From contig CAXXGR010000002.1 in NCBI GenBank assembly GCA_963678775.2, positions 372,001 through 436,000 on the forward strand: a stretch of DNA of 64,000 bases, given 5' to 3'. This stretch comes from JBFHIJ01 sp963678775 (GTDB taxonomy: Bacteria > Bacteroidota > Ignavibacteria > Kapaibacteriales > UBA2268). The first letter of the stretch is position 1. Each line of letters opens with the position of its first letter. The notes beneath the pieces were generated by a model. It was not told the DNA's origin, did no database searches, and saw nothing but the letters and a program-made list of their open reading frames with translations. Position numbers and translations under genes: made by a program. Of this stretch, positions 7,636 to 16,145 are shown in pieces.

Positions 7636-7805
7636 TTCTCAGGGCAAGGACAGCCCAGCTCTAAGCATGAAATAGGAGAATTTACTACATTCCTATTTCC
7701 TGCGGCGTCGTAGCCGAACGTGATTGTATTGCCTGCAAACAAACTCGTGGTTTGCAAAACTGCTAATAGCAGCATTATAATTATTTTTTTGTGTTTATTT
7801 TTCAT
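7632..7805 (-). CDS. Truncated leader module 3
   Basis: 57 residues: signal peptide, NTITFGYDAAGNR, and SPISCLELGCPCPEN, then TGA. The frame ends exactly where the DNA switches from leader sequence to the Tae4-like fragment (after CCTGAGAAT), so the two are joined out of frame. The ATG lies inside the end of the upstream Tai4-like gene (11-base overlap). It is identical in length and near-identical in sequence to the copy at 9616-9789. It is probably not functional except possibly as a recombination target. Confidence 0.55.
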   Translation of the reverse strand: MKNKHKKIIIMLLLAVLQTTSLFAGNTITFGYDAAGNRNVVNSPISCLELGCPCPEN

Positions 7806-8355
7806 TATTTAGTTCCTTTTGTTCTTTTTCCCATTGTTCTTTGTCTTTTAAAACCTTTATTGCTTTTTTGGAATGATTCTTTTGCGCTCTTTCATGTAAT
7901 TCCTTTTTTTCTTCTACCAACTTAGTTATCAAAGAGTCCAGCTTTTCACTATTATAATAGTCTAGGCATGTCAAAATTATATCTCTACGTCCTTCCTTAC
8001 TCTCTCCGAATATAACACCTCTAGGAATAGAATCTGCCGCTTCTTTTGCACAGCTATCTAAAATTGCTAATTCTATCTTATATTCTTCAGGATTTTCAAT
8101 ACTATAAAATGTACCCAAATATCCATCCTCTAGTTTTATTTCATATCCTATGATACCATAGTCTATACACCTACATAGGCTAAATTCTCTAAAATGCTCT
8201 TTAATTATTGATATATATTCTTCAATCGAAACAGTATCATATATCGCCAAATGTCGAAGACTTCTTTTTTCTTCTGATGATCCCATATAAAACATCGCAA
8301 AGAAAATAGTTGCAACACAAGCAACCATTAAAATCTTATTTAATAATATCATCAT
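7795..8355 (-). CDS. Tai4-like immunity protein 2
   Basis: 186 residues, nearly identical to the protein at 9779-10339. A hydrophobic N-terminal segment (about 3-22) precedes the conserved blocks SLCRCIDYGIIGYE, LDSCAKEAADSIP and TCLDYYNSEKLDSLI. The C-terminus is a Lys/Glu-rich charged helix (about 140-186) that the 157-159-residue paralogs lack. The first ATG overlaps the stop (TAATG) of a broken NlpC/P60-like toxin fragment rather than a Tae4-like gene. Either the immunity gene was recombined next to a new toxin, or the family guards more than one enzyme. Confidence 0.7.
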   Translation of the reverse strand: MMILLNKILMVACVATIFFAMFYMGSSEEKRSLRHLAIYDTVSIEEYISIIKEHFREFSLCRCIDYGIIGYEIKLEDGYLGTFYSIENPEEYKIELAILDSCAKEAADSIPRGVIFGESKEGRRDIILTCLDYYNSEKLDSLITKLVEEKKELHERAQKNHSKKAIKVLKDKEQWEKEQKELNNEK

Positions 8356-8512
8356 TAGAATTTAGGTCCTTGTTTTTTAATAAAATTATTAATTCTTGCA
8401 TTTTGCATATTTTTTGGCAAACGATAATATCTTCTATAAGTTCCCCACCTTTATAGTAAACTATTCTATCACCAGCCTGTAGCTTAGCCGCGTTTGCTAA
8501 TTGGTTCACGCC
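8355..8512 (-). pseudogene. Remnant of an NlpC/P60-like Rhs toxin tip
   Basis: On the minus strand one frame reads GVNQLANAAK followed by LQAGDRIVYYKGG, which aligns to VAMLLQNAKVQTGDRIVYY of the intact protein at 24125. A second frame then reads RWGTYRRYYRLPKN and ends IKKQGPKF, matching the YGTIRKYFR end of the same protein. The catalytic His region between them is lost, and the two halves are in different frames. This is an internally deleted, frameshifted toxin end. Its stop codon overlaps the start of the Tai4-like gene at 8355. Confidence 0.6.
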
Positions 8513-8828
8513 CCAAAATCCTCTAAATCTCTACTTCCCTTTGGGCTAAGCTTTGGGTAAACTTTAGCTCAGCACATCGCTTTGCCCGAGGAGACTATAT
8601 TCTTAAATTTCCAGCTAAAAAAACCTAAAGTCTACCGAATACTAACCACCCGTCGGTATTATCCGGGCAAGGACAGCCCAGCTCTAAGCATGAAATAGGA
8701 GAATTTACTACATTCCTATTTCCTGCGGCGTCGTAGCCATACGTATAGGTATTTTGGGCAAACAAACTCGTGGTTTGCAGCAATGCTAATAGTAGCATTA
8801 TAATTATTTTATTGTGTTTATTTTTCAT
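8487..8828 (-). repeat. 342-base duplicated block, copy 2 (matches 5185-5526)
   Basis: Gap-free match to 5185-5526. It carries the leader gene 8625-8828, the dispersed repeat motif and the GVNQLANAA fragment of the toxin tip. Because the fragment/repeat junction is shared by both copies, the junction formed before the block was duplicated. Confidence 0.9.
8625..8828 (-). CDS. Truncated leader module 4
   Basis: 67 residues: signal peptide, NTYTYGYDAAGNR, SPISCLELGCPCPDNTDGWLVF, then GRL and stop, the same truncation point as the copy at 5323. The sequence AQNTYTYGYDAAGNR is closer to the intact protein at 25939 than to the other array copies (AGNTITFGYDAAGNR), which suggests mixing between the two loci. 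The ATG lies within the last 11 bases of the upstream Tai4-like gene. Confidence 0.55.
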   Translation of the reverse strand: MKNKHNKIIIMLLLALLQTTSLFAQNTYTYGYDAAGNRNVVNSPISCLELGCPCPDNTDGWLVFGRL

Positions 8829-9297
8829 TATTTAATTCCTCACTCTCTTCTATCAACTGATTAACTAATGAGTCTAACTTGTCACTATGATAATAATCTA
8901 TACAACCTATAAAAATTAATCTACGTGTTATTCTATGTTCTTCATAAAAGTGTTCAAGTACAGGAATAGAATCTGCGACTATTTTCGAACAACTATCTAG
9001 TATAGTTAATTCTTTATAAAACCAATTAGGATCCTCTAGATCGTAAAAAACACCTTCTGATTCATCTTCTAATCTTAAATTATATCCTTTAAAACCATAG
9101 CTCAAACATTTGCAAAAACTAAATTCTTTAAGATGCTCTTTCAATAACAATTTATACTCTTCAACAGAAACAGTATCATAAATGGCTATATCTCGAAGAC
9201 TCCTTTTTTCTTCTGTATTCCCCATATATATCGCTATAAAGAATACAGTTACAACGCATATTAGCATATACCTATTGTTTATTAATATATTAATCAT
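8818..9297 (-). CDS. Tai4-like immunity protein 3
   Basis: 159 residues from the ATG at 9297, which overlaps the TGA of the Tae4-like remnant by four bases (ATGA). A TTG at 9309 would add four residues but is less likely. An N-terminal hydrophobic segment (about 9-21) precedes SFCKCLSYGFKGYN, LDSCSKIVADSIP and GCIDYYHSDKLDSLV. The last 30 residues are identical to immunity protein 1 while the middle differs, so the ends of these genes have been homogenised or exchanged. Probably a periplasmic immunity protein. Confidence 0.7.
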   Translation of the reverse strand: MINILINNRYMLICVVTVFFIAIYMGNTEEKRSLRDIAIYDTVSVEEYKLLLKEHLKEFSFCKCLSYGFKGYNLRLEDESEGVFYDLEDPNWFYKELTILDSCSKIVADSIPVLEHFYEEHRITRRLIFIGCIDYYHSDKLDSLVNQLIEESEELNNEK

Positions 9298-9618
9298 GGC
9301 ATTTCCCAAAATGTATATTGATAAAATAGAGGGGACTTAAGATAATCTTTACCGATAAAGTTACCTTTGTTAACAAGAGTCATATGGCCAAGAGCTCTAA
9401 AATACTTAGGATATGTAGGCTCCATAAAATATATCCCTTTTTTGTTTGAAATTTCTTGAGTTAAATAACGAATACCTCTTATAGAACCAATTGGTTTCCA
9501 TCCCAATGTGTTCGTCATATAGTTTTGAAGCTTTTAGAACTTAGAAAATAATTTTTGCCATCAGCTCCTTTAAAGGTCTCATCTTTAATATAAGGAATCT
9601 CAGTATCAGATTTATTCA
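9294..9618 (-). pseudogene. Frameshifted Tae4-like amidase fragment, copy 2
   Basis: This copy is near-identical to the fragment at 7309-7635, including GHMTLVNKG and the terminal FWEMP. It has one A fewer in a short homopolymer (AAAAG instead of AAAAAG near 9532-9537), which shifts the N-terminal third out of frame. Only the last 74 residues (from 9518) stay open. Upstream it joins the leader module at the same CCTGAGAAT point as copy 1. It is inactive as an amidase because the Cys-bearing part is also missing. Confidence 0.65.
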
Positions 9619-9789
9619 ATTCTCAGGGCAAGGACAGCCCAGCTCTAAGCATGAAATAGGAGAATTTACTACATTCCTATTTCCTGCGGCGTCGTAGCCG
9701 AACGTGATTGTATTGCCTGCAAACATACTCGCCGTCTGCAAAACTGCTAATAGCAGCATTATAATTATTTTTTTGTGTTTATTTTTCAT
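9616..9789 (-). CDS. Truncated leader module 5
   Basis: 57 residues with the same organisation and same end (CPCPEN then TGA) as the copy at 7632. The signal peptide carries the variant LQTASMFA also found in the full-length copy at 5968. The ATG overlaps the last 11 bases of the Tai4-like gene 9779-10339. Confidence 0.55.
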   Translation of the reverse strand: MKNKHKKIIIMLLLAVLQTASMFAGNTITFGYDAAGNRNVVNSPISCLELGCPCPEN

Positions 9790-10339
9790 TATTTAGTTCC
9801 TTTTGCTCTTTTTCCCATTGTTCTTTGTCTTTTAAAACCTTTATTGCTTTTTTGGAATGATTCTTTTGCGCTCTTTCATGTAATTCCTTTTTTTCTTCTA
9901 CCAACTTAGTTATCAAAGAGTCCAGCTTTTCACTATTATAATAGTCTAGGCATGTCAAAATTATATCTCTACGTCCTTCCTTACTCTCCCCGAATATAAC
10001 ACCTCTAGGAATAGAATCTGCCGCTTCTTTTGCACAGCTATCTAAAATGGCTAATTCTATCTTATATTTTTCAGGATTTTCAATACTATAAAATGTACCC
10101 AAATATCCATCCTCTAGTTTTATTTCATATCCTATAATGCCATAGTCTATACACCTACATAGGCTAAATTCTCTAAAATGCTCTTTAATTATTGATATAT
10201 ATTCTTCAACCGAAACAGTATCATATATCGCCAAATGTCGACGACTTCTTTTTTCTTCTGATGATCCCATATAAAACATCGCTAAGAAAATAGTTACAAC
10301 ACAAGTAGTCATTAATATCTTATTTATTAATATTTTCAT
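9779..10339 (-). CDS. Tai4-like immunity protein 4
   Basis: 186 residues from the ATG at 10339, which overlaps the stop of a Tae4-like remnant (TGATG). Apart from about ten substitutions it is the same protein as 7795-8355, with the conserved SLCRCIDYGI, LDSCAKEAADSIP and TCLDYYNSEKLDSL blocks and the charged C-terminal helix. It is the first gene of the array in the direction of transcription. Near-identity to copy 2 over the full length points to a recent unit duplication of about 1.98 kb. Confidence 0.7.
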   Translation of the reverse strand: MKILINKILMTTCVVTIFLAMFYMGSSEEKRSRRHLAIYDTVSVEEYISIIKEHFREFSLCRCIDYGIIGYEIKLEDGYLGTFYSIENPEKYKIELAILDSCAKEAADSIPRGVIFGESKEGRRDIILTCLDYYNSEKLDSLITKLVEEKKELHERAQKNHSKKAIKVLKDKEQWEKEQKELNNEK

Positions 10340-10452
10340 CACGGTAACTCCCAAAAAGTATATAGATAAAAAAGAGGTGGCTTAAGAAAATCTTTACCGA
10401 TAAATATTCCTATATTTACAAGAGTCATATGACCAAGAGCATAAAAATATTA
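10339..10452 (-). pseudogene. C-terminal remnant of a third Tae4-like amidase
   Basis: On the minus strand the frame ending at 10339 reads ALGHMTLVNIGIFIGKDF...FYLYTFWELP, the last 35 or so residues of the Tae4-like domain. Similarity to copies 1 and 2 stops near 10452, where unrelated AT-rich DNA begins. This marks the upstream edge of the array. Confidence 0.6.
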
Positions 10453-10752
10453 CTGTGTACACAAAGAAAGTGATAAAATAGCAAATTTTATTTATTTAAC
10501 AATAATATATATATCTATAGTCAGTAATTATTTATTTTATATAAATTTCAATAATACGAGACATTAAAGCAAACAATTACAGCAAAATAGAATTACGAAT
10601 TGTTTCCTGCCCATTTGAGATAAGTAAGCTTTAGTTCTTAACTTCTCTACTTATTATAGCACATACTGTATGACAAAGGAATCATATAAAAAAAGCACAC
10701 CTTTTATGCAAAGATGTGCCTTGTAGAATAAAAACTATCTAAGTATAGCTTA
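10453..10752. other. Intergenic, array boundary
   Basis: About 300 AT-rich bases between the array and the S9 peptidase gene. Apart from the terminator at its right side I see no gene, RNA or clear repeat. A promoter for the array should be here, but no convincing Bacteroidota-type motif (TAnnTTTG) stands out. Confidence 0.4.
10688..10723 (-). terminator. Terminator after the S9 peptidase gene
   Basis: On the minus strand GGCACATCTTTGCATAAAAGG forms a hairpin with GTGTGC (one mismatch) followed by seven Ts. It lies about 30 bases past the stop at 10753. Confidence 0.75.
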
Positions 10753-12882
10753 TTAGAATTTGACTTCTTCGATACCCATGTTTTTCAAGATAAAACCGTA
10801 GATGTCTGCAGATTGTTCCAAACGTTTTGAAACAGGAGTGCCTGCACCATGTCCGGCATTAGTTTCAATGCGAATCAATACAGGATTATTACCTGCTTGC
10901 TTAGCCTGAAGATTTGCAATAAATTTGAATGAGTGCGCAGGAACAACTCTATCGTCATGATCGCCCGTAGTAACCAGTGTCGCCGGGTATGACGTACCTT
11001 CTTTTACGTTATGTACAGGAGAGTATTTATAAATATACTCAAACATTTCCTTTGAGTCTTCAGAAGTTCCATAGTCATAAGCCCAGCCTGCACCGGAAGT
11101 GAAGGTATGGTACCTAAGCATATCTAATACACCTACTGCCGGGATTGCCACTTTCATTAGGTCAGGGCGCTGAGTCATAACTGCACCCACAAGCAAGCCT
11201 CCATTAGAGCCTCCCTCGATAGCTAAGTATTCGTTAGTGCAGTAATTGTTAGAGATAAGATACTCGCCTGCAGCTATGAAATCGTCAAATACGTTTTGTT
11301 TATTCATTTTAGTGCCGGCGTTGTGCCAATCCTGACCATATTCACCGCCGCCACGAATATTTGCTACTGCATAAACGCCACCCATTTCCATCCAGACAGC
11401 TCTTGTCACACTAAATCTTGGAGTAAGGCTTGCGCTAAATCCGCCATAACCATAAAGTAGCGTAGGATTTTTACCATTAAGCTCTAGACCTTTTTTGTAT
11501 GTGATAATCATAGGAATTTTAGTGCCGTCTTTAGATTTATAGAATATCTGTTTAGATTCGTATTTATCGCTATCAAATTTGATATCCGGCTTCCAATATA
11601 CTTCAGATTCACCTGATTTTGGATTATAAGCAAAAATGCTGCTAGGAGTTTTGTAATCCGTGAAAGAATAATACAAAGTTTCCTGTTTTTCTTTTCCGCC
11701 AAAACCGCCTACAGAGCCAACACCCGGCAAAGTGACTTCTCTTACAAGATTGCCGTCGTAGTCATATTGTAAAACTTGCGAAATGGCATCTTTCATATAT
11801 AAAGCAAAGAAATAACCTGAGCCTGTAGTTGGTGAAAGTACGTTTTCAGTTTCAGGAATAAAGTCTTTCCAGTTTTCTGGAGTAGGATTTGCAGCATCAA
11901 CAGTAACAACTTTAGTGTTTGGAGCATTTAAGTTAGTCGATAAGTAAAGTTTGGAGCCAACTGTTTCCATCACTTGATTATCTGAGTCAAAATTATCAAC
12001 TACCGTTACAAGTTCAGAGTTTGGCTTAGTCAAGTCTTTCATATAAAGCTCGTTACCGGTAGTAGAGTTTGCCGCGGAGATAAATAAAAATCTCTGATCA
12101 TCAGATACATAAGCACCGCAATATCTTCTTTTCTTTGCGGAGTCATTGCCGAAGATTACTTTATCTTCAGTCTGAGGAGTACCTAATTTGTGGTAATAAA
12201 CTTTGTGCTGATCAGTTTTAGCAGAAAGTTCGCTTCCTTTTGGTTTATCGTAGCTTGAGTAATAAAAGCCTTCATTACCTTTCCAGGCAATCCCGCTAAA
12301 TTTTACATCAACCAATGTATCGCCAATCATTTCTTTTGTATCAGCGTTGATTACGATGACTTTTCGCCAGTCACTGCCACCTTCTGAGATAGAGTAAGCA
12401 GCCATTTTGCCGTTATCAGAGAAACTCAAACCTGCCAGAGAAGTAGTTCCGTCTGCAGCGAACGTATTAGGATCTAAAAATACTTCCGGTTGGGCATCAC
12501 CTTTTTGCGAATAAAGTACGCTGTGATTTTGCAACCCGTCGTTTTTATAGAAGTACTTCACGCCACCCTCTTCGAAAGGAGCACTAAGTTTTTCATAGTT
12601 CCATAGTTCTTCCAATCTGTTTTTGATTTTACTTCTGATGCCTATATTTTTCAAATAAGCAGAAGTAAATTCATTTTGTTTTTTCACCCATGCCTCAGTT
12701 TCAGGGCTTCTGTCATCTTCTAACCAGCGGTAAGGATCAGACACTTTCTCACCGAAGTAATCATCTACTACTTCGACTTTTTTAGTTTCAGGATAAGTAA
12801 GCTTTTCGCTATCATCCTTTTTCGCTTTGGAGCATGCGCCTAAAGCCATTGCTGCCAATAGTAAATACACTGATAATTTCAT
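10753..12882 (-). CDS. Prolyl oligopeptidase family (S9) lipoprotein
   Basis: 709 residues from the ATG at 12882; an ATG three codons upstream is less likely because the signal peptide fits the later one. A lipoprotein signal ends at LGAC. The N-terminal half is the seven-bladed propeller of S9A enzymes, beginning YPETKKVEVVDDYFGEKVSDPYRWLEDD. The catalytic alpha/beta-hydrolase domain has the nucleophile in GGSNGG (Ser559), Asp644 in DHDDRVVP and His678 in NAGHGAG. The enzyme cleaves short peptides after proline and, as a lipoprotein, should act in the periplasm or at the outer membrane. Full family length and intact triad. Confidence 0.94.
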   Translation of the reverse strand: MKLSVYLLLAAMALGACSKAKKDDSEKLTYPETKKVEVVDDYFGEKVSDPYRWLEDDRSPETEAWVKKQNEFTSAYLKNIGIRSKIKNRLEELWNYEKLSAPFEEGGVKYFYKNDGLQNHSVLYSQKGDAQPEVFLDPNTFAADGTTSLAGLSFSDNGKMAAYSISEGGSDWRKVIVINADTKEMIGDTLVDVKFSGIAWKGNEGFYYSSYDKPKGSELSAKTDQHKVYYHKLGTPQTEDKVIFGNDSAKKRRYCGAYVSDDQRFLFISAANSTTGNELYMKDLTKPNSELVTVVDNFDSDNQVMETVGSKLYLSTNLNAPNTKVVTVDAANPTPENWKDFIPETENVLSPTTGSGYFFALYMKDAISQVLQYDYDGNLVREVTLPGVGSVGGFGGKEKQETLYYSFTDYKTPSSIFAYNPKSGESEVYWKPDIKFDSDKYESKQIFYKSKDGTKIPMIITYKKGLELNGKNPTLLYGYGGFSASLTPRFSVTRAVWMEMGGVYAVANIRGGGEYGQDWHNAGTKMNKQNVFDDFIAAGEYLISNNYCTNEYLAIEGGSNGGLLVGAVMTQRPDLMKVAIPAVGVLDMLRYHTFTSGAGWAYDYGTSEDSKEMFEYIYKYSPVHNVKEGTSYPATLVTTGDHDDRVVPAHSFKFIANLQAKQAGNNPVLIRIETNAGHGAGTPVSKRLEQSADIYGFILKNMGIEEVKF

Positions 12883-13152
12883 AGGACCCAATAAATATGT
12901 AATTCAACAATATAATTTTTTACGTATTAGATATGATTTTGTTTCTTATAAAGCATAGCAGAGAATAACTACAGCTAAGTAGCATATCTTTTAAGGGGGC
13001 ATAAGAAGATATGTAAGCTAATATACAAAAAATATCAATTAGATATACATTTTAGGCAGATTTATATAATATAACTTTTCTATCTTGATATATTAATTTA
13101 TTTTGCCATTTACTATTAGAGCATGTTTAAGAACCAGTGCAGGATTATTTCA

Positions 13153-14997
13153 ATGAGTAAAAAGATATTTCCTATAATTGCTTTTATATTGCCGTTTGTT
13201 GTATATATGATAACTATAGTGCCGGGAATTACTTTCACTGATAGCGGTGAGTTAATGGGTGCTGCATCCACTTTTGGTATTCCTCATCCAACCGGCTACC
13301 CCCTATTTGTGTTAATAGCAAAGATATGGTCACTTATCCCCCTTCCGATAGAAGCGCCTTTACAGTTTAATATTCTTTCAGTTATATGTGTTGCTCTTTC
13401 ATCCTTGCTATTCTACTTTAGTGCGACAACTATACTACTCTATCTTAAAGCAAACAAAAATCTAAATATAAGTGAGAGTACTTTGCCTTTGGTAAGTCTT
13501 GTGTTTGCACTTATTTATTCATTCACAGGTACTATTTGGAATGAGGCGCTGGCGTTTGAGGTATATCCACTTCAAAATCTCATGATAAACTTAGTCATTT
13601 TATTGGCTATGAAAGCTGTTCTAAGTGATTACGACATCAAGAAATATATGGCTGTAACTTTTGCGTTGGGGCTTGCCTTTGCGAACCACATGACCAGCAT
13701 CCTAATGGTGCCGGCTCTTCTATTCTTATTTTTTAAAAGACCCGGGAGCAAATATGGGGCAGTAGCATCGCCAAAATCTATGATATTTATATTTCTTCCT
13801 TTGATTTTTGGAGCGGCTATTTATGCTATATTGCCTATCAGAAGTAGCATGTCGCCTGAATTTGATTGGGGTGGAGTTTCACGTGGTTTTGATAAATTCT
13901 GGTACCACGTTTCAGGAAAGCAGTACCAAGTATGGATGTTTTCGGGAGTGGATGCATTTAAAGAAAACCTGGGAGAGTTTTTTGGAAAGCTCCTTAAAGA
14001 ATATGCTTATATAGGTTTCATCCCTACCCTTTTGGGGTTTTGGTTTGCTAAAAAATCTTCCAAAACTTTGCTTGCATTTTTCACAATATTAGCTCTTACT
14101 TGCATTTTATATGCTTCAAACTATGATATCCATGATATTGATGCTTATTACAGTCTGGCGTATGTTGCATTTGCGTTTATAGGTCTGTTTTCTATACCTT
14201 ATCTGCTTACGCTGATGAAAAGCAATAATGCTGTCTATGTTTTATTGATGATACCTGCGCTTATGCTTGGTTTGAATTTTTCGGCAAATGACCGAAGTGG
14301 TGAGATATTTGTACCTGAATATACTAACAACTTAGTAAATAACTTAGACCAGAATGCTATTATTATATCTTCGCAGTGGGACTACTGGTGCTCTGCTTTT
14401 TGGTATATGCAAAAAGTAGATGGAGTTAGACCTGATCTTATATTAATCGAAAAAGAACTGCTAAGAAGGACCTGGTACTTAAAGCAACTACAGAGATGGT
14501 ACCCAAAACAAATGGCTAAGCATAAAGCAGAGTTTGATTCATTTTTAGAGCAACTGGAGTTATTTGAATCGGGGAAAGCGTATAACCCTCGTCAGATACA
14601 AAGCAGATTTGAAACACTTTTGCGTAGCTTTATTGATAAAAATATAGACGAGCGTCCTATATATATAACTGCAGATATAATGCAAACAGAACCATATTTA
14701 GGTCAGGATTTGGAAAAGATACCGCAGGGATTTGCTTTAAGGTTAGAGCAAAAGCACCAGCCGTATTCCGTTAGTGATAAAACTATTGATATAAGTAAAA
14801 TTGCAGCTAATGCCTCCAAATCACCTGAACATCTGGAGCAAGGAATCAAGCAAAGTGCAGCGGTGCAGCTTGTGTATCTTGCCAGATATGCAGCTTTGCA
14901 AAATGATAACATTACTGCAAAATCTGCATACTCAAAAGCTTTGCAACTTATTCCAAATGACAATGGAATAAAAAATGAGATGACAAAACTAAAATAA
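13153..14997 (+). CDS. DUF2723 multispanning membrane protein
   Basis: 614 residues from the ATG at 13153, chosen over one 30 bases upstream because an AGGA precedes it at suitable distance. The N-terminal signature FILPFVVYMITIVPGITFTDSGELMGAASTFGIPHPTGYPLF is that of DUF2723, a GT-C-like membrane family common in Bacteroidota. The conserved Asp in the first periplasmic loop (FTDSGEL) is kept. About ten to twelve membrane helices are followed by a soluble C-terminal region. The end (about 570-610) resembles one or two TPR helices. Family members are thought to act as membrane glycosyltransferases; substrate unknown. Confidence 0.88.
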   Translation: MSKKIFPIIAFILPFVVYMITIVPGITFTDSGELMGAASTFGIPHPTGYPLFVLIAKIWSLIPLPIEAPLQFNILSVICVALSSLLFYFSATTILLYLKANKNLNISESTLPLVSLVFALIYSFTGTIWNEALAFEVYPLQNLMINLVILLAMKAVLSDYDIKKYMAVTFALGLAFANHMTSILMVPALLFLFFKRPGSKYGAVASPKSMIFIFLPLIFGAAIYAILPIRSSMSPEFDWGGVSRGFDKFWYHVSGKQYQVWMFSGVDAFKENLGEFFGKLLKEYAYIGFIPTLLGFWFAKKSSKTLLAFFTILALTCILYASNYDIHDIDAYYSLAYVAFAFIGLFSIPYLLTLMKSNNAVYVLLMIPALMLGLNFSANDRSGEIFVPEYTNNLVNNLDQNAIIISSQWDYWCSAFWYMQKVDGVRPDLILIEKELLRRTWYLKQLQRWYPKQMAKHKAEFDSFLEQLELFESGKAYNPRQIQSRFETLLRSFIDKNIDERPIYITADIMQTEPYLGQDLEKIPQGFALRLEQKHQPYSVSDKTIDISKIAANASKSPEHLEQGIKQSAAVQLVYLARYAALQNDNITAKSAYSKALQLIPNDNGIKNEMTKLK

Positions 14998-15060
14998 CGA
15001 AACTGTTTACTTACTTTTATCGTATAATTAAACAACAATTATACGATTATGAGGTTCAAT

Positions 15061-15804
15061 ATGAAATCCAAAATTTTATTTTTATTGCTTCCCGTTGCTT
15101 TGATACTTACTTCTTGCTTGAGTAGTGGGTACTATTTTTTGAGTTATCGCGAACCTGGTATACCTATTAAGATTTATCACAAAGTTTGCGTTTTTGCTGA
15201 TATTGCAGATCCATTTGCCAAGCAAGAGTTGGAGTTGATTGTTGGGAAGACTCTATACGAAACAGGAATGAATACCGTTCCTGCTTATAGCTTGATGCCA
15301 CCAACAAGAGATTATTCCAACGACGAGATTCATGAAATCTTGACTACAAATGGATTTGATGGATTTATCAAAATCAGTCTAGATAATGTAGAAAAGAAAG
15401 TTGGTTATGTGCCTGCTAAAAGTACATCCAGAACTATTGTTAAAGAGGAAGTCGTTAAGGATAAAAAGCGAGCAAACTATTCCAGTCGTAGTAGTAAAAA
15501 AAATGATAAACGTGACAACAATAATGGAAGAAATTACAAAAACAACAAGAAAAAAATTACTACAGAAGAAACTATTGTCACGAACACACCGGGGTATCAG
15601 TATAGCTATTTTGCTGGGGAGTTGATTGTGAGGCTGATTGATATAGAATCGTCAGCACTTACTTTTGTTCAAAATATTCACTCCGGAGGCAGCAATCCTC
15701 AGTTTAAAGTTAATTATTTAACTTACGAAGACGTCCAATATGATATAGCTGAAACAATAGTGAGAGGTTTGCGGAAGGAAGGCTTTCTGCCAAGAGAACA
15801 GTAA
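15061..15804 (+). CDS. Lipoprotein with basic, Asn-rich linker
   Basis: 247 residues from the ATG at 15061 (an ATG 12 bases upstream is possible). The lipobox is ILTSC. The first domain (FADIADPFAKQELELIVGKTLYETG... DGFIKISLDNV) recalls small periplasmic lipoproteins that form two-layer domains. Residues around 125-175 are a low-complexity Lys/Asn/Arg/Ser tract. A C-terminal domain follows (YFAGELIVRLIDIESSALTFVQNIHSGG...TIVRGLRKEGFL). The split of a folded domain by such a basic linker is unusual. No function is recognised. It begins 63 bases after the DUF2723 gene on the same strand. Confidence 0.8.
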   Translation: MKSKILFLLLPVALILTSCLSSGYYFLSYREPGIPIKIYHKVCVFADIADPFAKQELELIVGKTLYETGMNTVPAYSLMPPTRDYSNDEIHEILTTNGFDGFIKISLDNVEKKVGYVPAKSTSRTIVKEEVVKDKKRANYSSRSSKKNDKRDNNNGRNYKNNKKKITTEETIVTNTPGYQYSYFAGELIVRLIDIESSALTFVQNIHSGGSNPQFKVNYLTYEDVQYDIAETIVRGLRKEGFLPREQ

Positions 15805-16145
15805 TGGGTGTTAACTATAAATTTAGATTGATAGTTGAAAACTTTTTGTATTTATAGGCATTATATTTTAGGAGATATGCTTTTATAAATGTATCTTTTA
15901 GATGGAGTGTCTCTCCAATTTGAAAAAATAGAATTGAGGGTGATTGCGTAAGCAATTGCCCTTTTTTTATACATACTATAACTTCTTATAGCAAAAATGT
16001 CATTATAGTTTCTAAGGAATGCATCTATTCTGAAGTTCCTTGTTTATATATTGGTAGCTTTAGAAACATGCTACAGTATTTATTGTTTAGGTGAAACAAA
16101 TATTTTTCCTGCTCGTTTATCATATAAATTATGGAGTAATTTTAT
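15805..16145. other. Intergenic with a terminator
   Basis: 341 AT-rich bases. The only structure I can support is the hairpin terminator at 15938-15968. The remaining part before 16146 should contain the promoter of the metallo-hydrolase gene, but none is clear. Confidence 0.5.
15938..15968 (+). terminator. Rho-independent terminator
   Basis: GGGTGATTGC pairs with GCAATTGCCC (two G-U pairs) around a four-base loop, followed by seven Ts. It would end the DUF2723-lipoprotein transcript. Confidence 0.8.

Noticed and set aside
5185..10452. A type VI secretion cluster, because Tae4/Tai4-like genes are present
   Set aside because: No Hcp, VgrG, sheath or baseplate genes are in the window; the context is Rhs/T9SS-like.
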